A DNA stretch of 20,895 bases from assembly GCA_964492895.1 (NCBI GenBank), contig CAZBLR010000028.1, positions 1 through 20,895 of the forward strand. Reading direction: 5' to 3'. Below the pieces are notes generated by a model. The model saw only the letters and a list, made by a program, of their open reading frames with translations, made no database searches and had not been told where the DNA came from. Shown in pieces: positions 15,808 through 20,895 of this stretch. Position 1 is the stretch's first letter; each line of letters opens with the position of its first letter. The DNA comes from DATLWN01 sp964492895. GTDB taxonomy: Bacteria > Pseudomonadota > Zetaproteobacteria > Mariprofundales > Mariprofundaceae. The translations under genes were made by a program, and so were the position numbers.

Positions 15808-16182
15808 TCAGGACAGCGCCGCGTCCGGAGCGGGCGTCTTGCGGCCCTCGCGGGTGTCCCCGCGCTGGCGGCGCTGGTAGTCCTCGAGCTGCCGGTAGGC
15901 GGCGTTGAAGGCGTCGCGCAGCGCCACGTAGGCGTCCTCGTGTGCATGGTTGTCCTGCGCATCGCGGCTGACCACCACCTTGCCCTGCGGCAGCGTGACG
16001 TCGATGTGCACACTGTACAGCGTGCCCTGGTGATGGCGCCGGTGCGGCGCCTCGATCACCACGTGGCAGGCGGTGATGCGGTCGTAGAACTGTTCGAGCT
16101 TGTTCATCTTGTCGTGAATGGCCGCTTCCAGGGCGGCGGACGCTTCCATGTTGCGGAAGGTGATCTGCGGTGCAACCTGCAT
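15808..16182 (-). CDS. hpf: Ribosome hibernation promoting factor / RaiA family
   Basis: A 124-residue S30AE-domain protein that binds the 30S decoding region in slow-growing or starved cells. The domain covers about 1-105: ITFRNMEASAALEAAIHDKMNKLEQFYDRI is the beta-alpha start, followed by the strand CHVVIEAPH, LYSVHIDVTLPQGKVVV, and the helix EDAYVALRDAFNAAYRQLEDYQRR. The basic helix surface is typical. A short, poorly conserved tail (GDTREGRKTPAPDAALS) follows; there is no long-HPF dimerisation domain. The ATG at 16182 has GGAGGT upstream. Longer in-frame starts run into the promoter region. It is not next to rpoN, its usual neighbour in gammaproteobacteria, so it may be an additional copy. 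Confidence 0.9.
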   Translation of the reverse strand: MQVAPQITFRNMEASAALEAAIHDKMNKLEQFYDRITACHVVIEAPHRRHHQGTLYSVHIDVTLPQGKVVVSRDAQDNHAHEDAYVALRDAFNAAYRQLEDYQRRQRGDTREGRKTPAPDAALS

Positions 16183-16251
16183 GGTGAACCTCCATCGATA
16201 TGCCGCGGTCCCGCGGCTCGGGCCGGATCCGTGGACGGTGGCCCTGCCTGC

Positions 16252-16257
16252 ATTATA
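16252..16257 (-). promoter_or_regulatory. -10 box of the hpf promoter
   Basis: Minus-strand TATAAT is a perfect -10 hexamer, placing transcription start near 16245 and giving a leader of about 63 nt to hpf. No good -35 hexamer sits 16-18 nt upstream, which suggests dependence on an activator or a stationary-phase sigma factor. The 22-bp repeat at 16287-16308 lies just upstream. Confidence 0.55.
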
Positions 16258-16286
16258 GCTGCTCCGGCGCCGTGCTGCTGAGGCCA

Positions 16287-16308
16287 AACCTGTACCTTTG
16301 GCCAGGTT
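16287..16308 (+). repeat. 22-bp operator-like repeat, copy 1 (upstream of HD-GYP gene 1)
   Basis: AACCTG-N10-CAGGTT, an exact inverted repeat whose spacer reads TACCTTTGGC. A second, overlapping inverted repeat, GGCCAAA-N8-TTTGGCC, spans 16282-16303. It lies in the divergent hpf/HD-GYP promoter region, 70 bp before the HD-GYP start, and could control either gene. Confidence 0.6.
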
Positions 16309-16378
16309 GCGGGAAGAGCCCGCATCGTCTATGAACTAACGATTTATCGATGCCACCGTGGGAATACGGGGGGAGTGC

Positions 16379-16987
16379 ATGGATGCAGTAAGCGAGATCT
16401 ACGAGACGATGTACGGATACCACCGATCGCTGTCGGCGGCGCTGGGCTATCGCGACATGATGACCCTGGTGCATTCCGAGCATGTGCACGACCTGGCGCT
16501 GATGATCGCCGAGGACAGCGGCGCGGACGCGCACCAGCTGGCGGTGCTGAAGATGGCCGCGACCTTCCACGATGTCGGCAAGATCGGCATCCCGGACCAT
16601 ATCCTGATGAAACCCGGCAGGCTCGACACCACGGAATGGCAGATGATCCGCATGCACTCGGAGATCGGCGAGCAGATCATCCTGTCCTCCGGCCAAACCG
16701 ACCAGCCGGCCGTCGATGTGGCGCGCGCCATCCGCCACCACCACGAGTACTTCGGCGGCGGCGGCTACCCCGACGGCCTGAAGGGGGAGGATATCCCGCT
16801 GGGCTCGCGCATCATCGCCATCGCCGACAGCTACGACGCCATGGGCGTGACGCGCGCCTACCACGCGGCCCGCTCGCACGACGAGATCATGGACATCATG
16901 GAGGGCGAGACCGGCAGCAAGTTCGATCCCGCGCTGATGGAGATCTTCTGCGAGCGCATTGCGCTGAGCCCGATGCGCACAGGCTGA
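16379..16987 (+). CDS. Stand-alone HD-GYP domain protein 1 (degenerate GYP motif)
   Basis: 202 residues consisting almost entirely of an HD-GYP domain, the cyclic-di-GMP phosphodiesterase fold, with no receiver or sensor domain. The metal ligands are visible: H64-D65 and K68 in FHDVGK, H93 in MHSEIGEQ, H121-H122 in RHHHE and D150 in IADSYD. The signature HHExxDGxGYP appears as HHEYFGGGGYP, with the Asp replaced by Gly at 126; GYP itself and the following DGLKG are kept. Activity is possible but altered. The start at ATG 16379 has GGGGGGAG just upstream; an in-frame ATG at 16358 has no such site. It shares length and gap-free alignment with the next gene. Confidence 0.9.
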   Translation: MDAVSEIYETMYGYHRSLSAALGYRDMMTLVHSEHVHDLALMIAEDSGADAHQLAVLKMAATFHDVGKIGIPDHILMKPGRLDTTEWQMIRMHSEIGEQIILSSGQTDQPAVDVARAIRHHHEYFGGGGYPDGLKGEDIPLGSRIIAIADSYDAMGVTRAYHAARSHDEIMDIMEGETGSKFDPALMEIFCERIALSPMRTG

Positions 16988-17016
16988 GCCGGTGCGATAT
17001 TTCCGCCCGGAGCGGC

Positions 17017-17045
17017 TTGTCGGCGATGGCGGCAGCGTGTACAAA
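17017..17045 (+). promoter_or_regulatory. Possible promoter of HD-GYP gene 2
   Basis: TTGTCG (17017-17022) and TACAAA (17040-17045) are spaced by 17 nt, each matching 4/6 of the sigma-70 consensus. It sits in the 100-bp gap between the two HD-GYP genes, with an expected leader of about 36 nt. Co-transcription with the first gene remains possible. Confidence 0.35.
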
Positions 17046-17087
17046 ACAGCTGCGGTCTCTATCACCGGGTAAACACAGGAGGCGCAC

Positions 17088-17696
17088 ATGGATTCGCCCG
17101 CGGAGATGGACGAAGCGCTGTCCGGGTACAACAAGGCCCTGGGCGTGGCCCTGGGCTATCGCGACCTGATGACGCATCTCCACTCCGAGCGCGTGCACGA
17201 TCTGGCGATGATGATCGCCGAGGCCTGCGATGTGGATGAGGCCGAGCTCGGGGTGCTGAAGGTCGCATCCTCGTTCCATGACGTCGGCAAGATCGGCATC
17301 CCCGATCACATCCTGATGAAGCCCACGCGGCTCGATGCGGCGGAATGGGAGACGATCAAGCGGCATTCGGAGATCGGCGAACAGATCCTGCGCTCGTCCG
17401 GCATCGGCGGTTATCCGGTGCCGGACGTGGCGCGCGCCATCCGCCACCACCACGAGCATGTCGACGGCGGCGGCTATCCCGACGGCCTGGCCGGGGAGGA
17501 CATCCCGCTGGGCTCGCGCATCATCGCCATCGCCGACAGCTACGACGCCATGGCCGTGACGCGCGCCTACCATGGGGCCCGTTCGCACCACGAGATCATG
17601 GACATCATGGAGGGCGAAACCGGCCGCAAGTTCGATCCCGCGCTGATGCAGATCTTCCGCGCGCGCATCGAGCACAGCCCCATGCGCACGGACTGA
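17088..17696 (+). CDS. Stand-alone HD-GYP domain protein 2 (canonical motif)
   Basis: 202 residues, a tandem paralogue of the preceding gene with no gaps in the alignment. It keeps the full signature, HHEHVDGGGYP (121-131, D126 present), plus H64-D65 and K68 in FHDVGK, H93 in RHSEIGEQ and D150 in IADSYD. It is therefore the likelier active cyclic-di-GMP phosphodiesterase of the pair. It lacks any attached sensory domain, so control must come from expression or partner proteins. AGGAGG lies a few nt before the ATG. The 3' halves of the two genes share long identical DNA stretches (for example 52 nt at 17502-17553 and 16793-16844), whereas the first 50 codons diverge strongly. This suggests duplication followed by constraint or gene conversion. 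Confidence 0.92.
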   Translation: MDSPAEMDEALSGYNKALGVALGYRDLMTHLHSERVHDLAMMIAEACDVDEAELGVLKVASSFHDVGKIGIPDHILMKPTRLDAAEWETIKRHSEIGEQILRSSGIGGYPVPDVARAIRHHHEHVDGGGYPDGLAGEDIPLGSRIIAIADSYDAMAVTRAYHGARSHHEIMDIMEGETGRKFDPALMQIFRARIEHSPMRTD

Positions 17697-17702
17697 GCCC
17701 CG

Positions 17703-17724
17703 GACCTGGACCTTTGGCCAGGTT
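17703..17724 (+). repeat. 22-bp operator-like repeat, copy 2 (upstream of hydrolase gene)
   Basis: GACCTG-N10-CAGGTT with spacer GACCTTTGGC; 19 of 22 or more positions match copy 1, including the whole core CCTTTGGCCAGGTTG. It starts 7 bp after the stop of HD-GYP gene 2 and ends 62 bp before the hydrolase start. Downstream, TCTAAG (17745-17750) resembles TCTATG at the same relative place (within 1 nt) after copy 1. Confidence 0.6.
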
Positions 17725-17785
17725 GTGCCGGTTCCGCCGGCGGGTCTAAGGTCAACGACAGATCCCGGCGATCGGGGAGGTACGG

Positions 17786-19171
17786 ATGCAACTGGTCTTC
17801 GTGCACGGCTGGAGTGTCACCAACACCAACACATACGGCGGCCTGCCGCAGGCGCTGGCGGCCGCGGCCGCCGGGACGGGACTCGAGCTGGACATCCACC
17901 ATATCCAGCTCGGCCGCTACATCAGCTTCCACGACGAGGTCACCGTCGACGACATCGCGCGCGCCATGGACAAGGCCCTGCGCGAGCTGCCGGGCAACAG
18001 CGAGAACCACATCGAGCCGTTCTCGTGCATCACGCATTCCACCGGCGGGCCGGTGGTGCGCTTCTGGGTCGACCGCTACTACGGCGACGACAAGCTGCAT
18101 GGCCTGCCGCTGACGCATCTGGTGATGCTGGCGCCGGCCAACCACGGCTCGGCGCTGGCCGTGCTCGGCAAGGGCCGGGTCGGGCGCATCCAGGCCTGGT
18201 TCAACGGCGTCGAGCCGGGGCAGAAGGTGCTGGACTGGCTGTGCCTGGGTAGCTCCGGCCAGTGGCGGCTCAACGAGCGCTATCTCGCCTATGACTACGC
18301 CGCGCACGGCTTCTATCCCTTCGTGCTGACGGGCCAGGGCATCGACCGCAAGTTCTACGATTTTCTGAACAGCTACCTCGTCGAGCCGGGCTCGGACGGC
18401 GTGGTGCGCGTGGCCGGCGCCAACATGAACTACTGCTACCTGTCGCTGCTGCAGAACCCGCGGCGGCTGCTGCGCGAGCGCCCGCCCGTGTTCGCGCTGG
18501 AGACGGTGGGCGGCGAGCGCACGCCGCAGCCGGTGCCGCTCGGCGTCTATGCCGGCGCCAGCCATTCCGGCACCAGGATGGGCATCATGGGCAGCATCGG
18601 GCCGGACGACGTGCATGCGCCGGTGGTGCAGGACATCCTCAAGTGCTTCCGGGTGCAGAGCCCGGCGGACTACCGGGCCCGGGGCGGGGAGCTGGCGGCG
18701 ATGACCGAGGCGCAGCAGCACGGCGGCGACCGCTTCTGCATGCTGATCTTCAACGTGCGCGACGACCGGGGCGAGCCGCTCGGCGAGGGCGACTACGACC
18801 TGTTGCTGCTGGCCGGCAAGGGCTTCCAGCCGCAGCAGCTGCCGCAGGGCTTCTTCAGGGACAAGCAGATGAACCCGCAGACGGGCCGGCTCGTCTACTA
18901 CCTCGATGCCAACCGCATGGCCAGCATCAAGGACGGCATGTTCGGCCTCAGGGTCGTGGCGCGGCCGTCGGCCGGCTTCTCGTACTACTGCGCGGCCGAG
19001 TACCGCTCCGACGGCATCGCGGCCTCCGGCGTGCTGAAGCCGAACCAGGCCACCTACGTGGACATCACGCTGCACCGCTTCGTCGACGAGAACGTGTTCC
19101 GCTTCGACCCGGCCAGCGCCGGTCCGCAGAACTTCAAGAACACCAAGCCTTCGGGCACGCCGCTCGCATGA
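17786..19171 (+). CDS. Alpha/beta hydrolase (lipase/esterase-like) with a beta-rich C-terminal domain
   Basis: 461 residues. The N-terminal hydrolase fold begins at once with VFVHGWS (4-10), the oxyanion loop. The nucleophile elbow is THSTGG (83-88), with S85 as the probable nucleophile; the usual first glycine of GxSxG is threonine. D204 in PGSDGVVRVAG and H260 in GASHSG are the likely Asp and His of the triad. Residues about 300-440 form a second, beta-strand-rich region (for example DRFCMLIFNVRDD and GRLVYYLDANRM) that I do not recognise. There is no signal peptide or lipobox, so the protein is cytoplasmic or exported by a non-Sec route. The PGAP1/phospholipase-like layout suggests lipid esters as substrate; this is inference. 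GGAGGT lies 4-5 nt before the ATG, and repeat copy 2 lies upstream. Confidence 0.82.
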   Translation: MQLVFVHGWSVTNTNTYGGLPQALAAAAAGTGLELDIHHIQLGRYISFHDEVTVDDIARAMDKALRELPGNSENHIEPFSCITHSTGGPVVRFWVDRYYGDDKLHGLPLTHLVMLAPANHGSALAVLGKGRVGRIQAWFNGVEPGQKVLDWLCLGSSGQWRLNERYLAYDYAAHGFYPFVLTGQGIDRKFYDFLNSYLVEPGSDGVVRVAGANMNYCYLSLLQNPRRLLRERPPVFALETVGGERTPQPVPLGVYAGASHSGTRMGIMGSIGPDDVHAPVVQDILKCFRVQSPADYRARGGELAAMTEAQQHGGDRFCMLIFNVRDDRGEPLGEGDYDLLLLAGKGFQPQQLPQGFFRDKQMNPQTGRLVYYLDANRMASIKDGMFGLRVVARPSAGFSYYCAAEYRSDGIAASGVLKPNQATYVDITLHRFVDENVFRFDPASAGPQNFKNTKPSGTPLA

Positions 19172-19202
19172 GCGGCCCCTGCATGCGCAGGATCAGGCGC
19201 GG

Positions 19203-19421
19203 TTAAAACGCCTCGGGATTCTTCGGGATGTAGACCTTGCGGCGGAAATGCGCGCTCTGCCTGAGCTGCTCGGTGCCGCATTCGGTGCAGCGCAGCGGCG
19301 TCAGCGGCAGGGTGATGAACCACAGGCCGCCGGTCAGCAGTACACCGAGCCAGAAGGGCGGGCGGATCTCCCGCTTCCAGTTCGTTTCCTTGCCGCAATG
19401 CTCGCAATAGCCGGTTTTCAT
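19203..19421 (-). CDS. Small membrane protein with two CxxC zinc knuckles
   Basis: 72 residues. CEHC (6-9) and CTEC (45-48) form a four-cysteine zinc ribbon split by a hydrophobic stretch (about 23-43, FWLGVLLTGGLWFITLPLTP), which could be a membrane hairpin or a single helix. The start is ATG 19421 (MKTGYCEHCGK), with a GGGGGG ribosome binding site; a longer in-frame start adds an unlikely 22 residues. Function unknown. It converges on the hydrolase gene, with 31 bp between the stops. Confidence 0.75.
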   Translation of the reverse strand: MKTGYCEHCGKETNWKREIRPPFWLGVLLTGGLWFITLPLTPLRCTECGTEQLRQSAHFRRKVYIPKNPEAF

Positions 19422-19539
19422 GGCGCCCCCCGTGACCTGTACGGTGCGAAGGCACTCTAATCCGATCCCCGCGCATGCGGAGTGCACTGAGAGCGCCCCA
19501 TGCGAACAGATTGCACCCTGGCCGCATGCCGGGCGCCGC

Positions 19540-20082
19540 TCAGAAGGCGTAGCTCAGGGTGGCGGCGATGCCGTCGATGGTGACGTGGATGCCCGGCCCG
19601 ACGTTGACGTTGTCCCAGTAGCGCATCCACTCGACGCCGGCGCCCCAGTTGATGCCCTGCATCTGCAGCCCGCCGCCATAGCTCGTGCTGTCCCGCCGGG
19701 CGTAGCCCGACAGGCTGCCGGAGGGCGAGGCCCGGCCGATGGTCTTGCCCACCAGGCCGTACATCCAGAACGTGTCGCTGAGCGGCAGCCTGAGCCGGAG
19801 CAGGTAGGAATTGAGGCTGACCTTCTGGCTGGCGGCGATGCGGTTGAAATGGGCGGTGTGCGTGTCGGCGAAGCGGATCTCCAGGGCCAGGAAGTCGTTG
19901 AGGTCCGATCCGATCTCGACCATGCCGCCGCTGCTGTGGCCGTGATCGCTGGCGCCCGGCAGCGACACGCGCTGATCGAACTGCACGCCCGACACGCCGA
20001 GGTAGTTGCCGGCCAGCGCCGGGGTGGCGGCGCCAAGGCAGAGCGCCAGCGCTGCCGCGAGTTGGGTGATGCGTTTGCTCAA
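19540..20082 (-). CDS. Outer-membrane beta-barrel protein
   Basis: 180 residues with a clear signal peptide (MSKRITQLAAALALCLGAATPALA, cleaved after A24) and a mature part made of alternating amphipathic strands, ending in LSYAF; the C-terminal Phe is the usual outer-membrane assembly signal. The size and pattern fit an 8-stranded OmpA/OmpW-like barrel (OMP_b-brl type). The HxSN catalytic motif of the lipid A deacylase PagL is absent. The start codon is TTG at 20082, with AGAGGAG about 9 nt upstream; no ATG gives the complete signal peptide. No ligand or partner can be assigned. Confidence 0.82.
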   Translation of the reverse strand: MSKRITQLAAALALCLGAATPALAGNYLGVSGVQFDQRVSLPGASDHGHSSGGMVEIGSDLNDFLALEIRFADTHTAHFNRIAASQKVSLNSYLLRLRLPLSDTFWMYGLVGKTIGRASPSGSLSGYARRDSTSYGGGLQMQGINWGAGVEWMRYWDNVNVGPGIHVTIDGIAATLSYAF

Positions 20083-20168
20083 CGTGGGGTGCTCCTCTGT
20101 GCGGCCTCACTCTTCATGGCCGCCGGCGCGCGTCAATCGACCAGCGGAACGTCAGAAGGGTCGTGGCC

Positions 20169-20399
20169 TCATGATTCCCGGGTGAACAGGTTCACCGGAT
20201 CGTCCGGCCGGTGATGCGTGCCGCCGCTCATGATGTTGCCGAGATAGCGGACATCCGAGTGGAAGAGATCGACATTGGCCTCGACGTGGTATTCCCGGAA
20301 GTGGACCTCGTCGAAGAACAGGTCGCAGGCGGAGCAGTAATAGAGATCGGGATCGGATTCGTGGAGATCGCCGTGGATGTAGTAACGCTCTTTTTGCAT
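20169..20399 (-). CDS. Small C2H2-like putative zinc-binding protein
   Basis: 76 residues. The segment YCSACDLFFDEVHFREYH (21-38) has C22, C25, H33 and H38 in a C-x2-C-x7-H-x4-H arrangement, like a short zinc finger. The rest is polar (HESDPDLY at the start and THHRPDDPVNLF near the end), with no signal or membrane segment. The family is not recognised. The ATG at 20399 is preceded by CTCACGCCCC, with no Shine-Dalgarno sequence, while a TCTATG (-10-like) lies only 10 nt further up; the mRNA may be nearly leaderless. Repeat copy 3 lies 50 bp upstream, oriented toward this gene. Confidence 0.7.
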   Translation of the reverse strand: MQKERYYIHGDLHESDPDLYYCSACDLFFDEVHFREYHVEANVDLFHSDVRYLGNIMSGGTHHRPDDPVNLFTRES

Positions 20400-20448
20400 G
20401 GGGCGTGAGCATAGAACACATCATGCGCGAACAGGCGCGCAAAAAATT

Positions 20449-20470
20449 CACCTGGCCAAAGGTACAGGTT
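20449..20470 (-). repeat. 22-bp operator-like repeat, copy 3 (upstream of the C2H2-like gene)
   Basis: On the minus strand: AACCTG-N10-CAGGTG with spacer TACCTTTGGC, identical to copy 1 over 21 of 22 positions. The left extension also nearly conserves the second inverted repeat (GGCAAA-N8-TTTGGCC). It is oriented toward the gene starting at 20399 and lies in the divergent gap with the lipoprotein gene at 20582. Confidence 0.6.
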
Positions 20471-20581
20471 TGCCGCTGCCCCGACGGCCCCGGGCCTGCC
20501 GGCAAGCCGTCCGCATCATGGTGCCATGGGCTACACTGAAGCAGAGCATTCCGGGTTTGCCCGGGCTGATCGGAGGCAGGC

Positions 20582-20895
20582 ATGAAGCTGTTCAGGCATA
20601 TCGTGGTGGTGACGGCGCTGGCGGCGCTGGGCACGGTGATGACGGGCTGTTACTACTATCCGCACGATCGCGGCTACCACCGAGGGGACTACGAGCGCGA
20701 GCGTGACTACCACCCGCAGCGCGACCGCGGCGATCATGATCGCGGTCTGCATCGGGGCGAGTATGAGCGCGACCAGGGTCGCGGCCAGGGCCAGATCGAG
20801 TACAAGGGCAACCAGGGCCAGGGCCGGGGTGAGTACAAGAGCAATGAGGGTCGGGGACAGGATCAGCGCCAGTACAAGGGCGACCAGGGGCGCGG
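20582..20895 (+). CDS. Repeat-rich lipoprotein (5' part, runs off window)
   Basis: The first 104 codons are present and no stop is reached. The signal peptide MKLFRHIVVVTALAALGTVM ends in the lipobox MTGC, with C23 as the lipidated residue. The mature part begins YYYPHDRGYHRGDYERERDY and becomes a low-complexity, highly polar tract rich in Gly, Gln, Arg and Asp, with an imperfect repeat around YKGNQGQGRGE, YKSNEGRGQDQ and YKGDQGRG. GGAGGCAGGC precedes the ATG. The product is an envelope lipoprotein, probably disordered or surface-associated. The C-terminus and repeat number cannot be seen. Confidence 0.8.
   Translation, partial: MKLFRHIVVVTALAALGTVMTGCYYYPHDRGYHRGDYERERDYHPQRDRGDHDRGLHRGEYERDQGRGQGQIEYKGNQGQGRGEYKSNEGRGQDQRQYKGDQGR

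Noticed and set aside
16296..16313. Reading repeat copy 1 (TTTGGCCAGGTTGC) as a sigma-54 promoter
   Set aside because: GG and GC are 3 bp too close compared with the strict -24/-12 spacing, and copies 2 and 3 lose the GC.
19433..19445. ACCTGTAC as a further copy of the repeat
   Set aside because: Only the left 8 bp match; the CTTTGGCC core is missing, so this is at most a chance half-site.
19540..20082. Lipid A deacylase PagL
   Set aside because: Size and barrel fit, but the catalytic HxSN motif near the C-terminus is absent.

Overview
The window is GC-rich, densely coded DNA from a free-living bacterium, most likely a high-GC gammaproteobacterium. That assignment rests on gene content (type I citrate synthase, biosynthetic arginine decarboxylase SpeA, formate-dependent PurT, a two-subunit PycA/PycB-type carboxylase) and is not certain. 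I see no prophage, insertion sequence, CRISPR array, tRNA or rRNA. This is a chromosomal housekeeping region with several unusual regulatory features and fusions.

Layout. 1-4236: an anaplerotic pair on the minus strand (biotin carboxylase accC/pycA, then the carboxyltransferase oadA/pycB, which runs off the left edge), an orphan tatA, citrate synthase gltA and a 47-residue acidic micro-protein. 4240-8240: a speA-purT two-gene operon (ATGA overlap) preceded by a branched RNA structure that would bury the speA ribosome binding site, then a SAM methyltransferase. 8259-11117: a PGPGW-type membrane protein, a gene-free stretch with a sigma-54-like promoter and a strong terminator facing the same way (candidate small RNA), a divergent coproporphyrinogen-oxidase homologue, a second methyltransferase and a 33-residue membrane peptide. 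11141-16182: a minus-strand block for the oxidative pentose phosphate pathway (zwf-gnd-pgl), followed by an NYN/OST-HTH RNA-binding protein and preceded by the ribosome hibernation factor hpf. 16379-19171: two tandem stand-alone HD-GYP genes and an alpha/beta hydrolase. 19203-20895: small zinc-binding proteins, an outer-membrane barrel and the start of a repeat-rich lipoprotein.

How the genes may work together. The strongest novelty is Zwf: a complete glucose-6-phosphate dehydrogenase carries a C-terminal cyclic-nucleotide-binding domain with its key Glu and Arg intact, suggesting direct second-messenger control of the first step of the pathway. Zwf and Gnd both have residues at their coenzyme sites that point to NAD rather than NADP. 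Next door are two HD-GYP (cyclic-di-GMP phosphodiesterase type) genes. A 22-bp motif (core CCTTTGGCCAGG) lies about 50-70 bp upstream of the first HD-GYP gene, the hydrolase and a small zinc-finger-like gene, with a degenerate copy upstream of zwf. It may mark a local regulon. These links are inferences from sequence and position.
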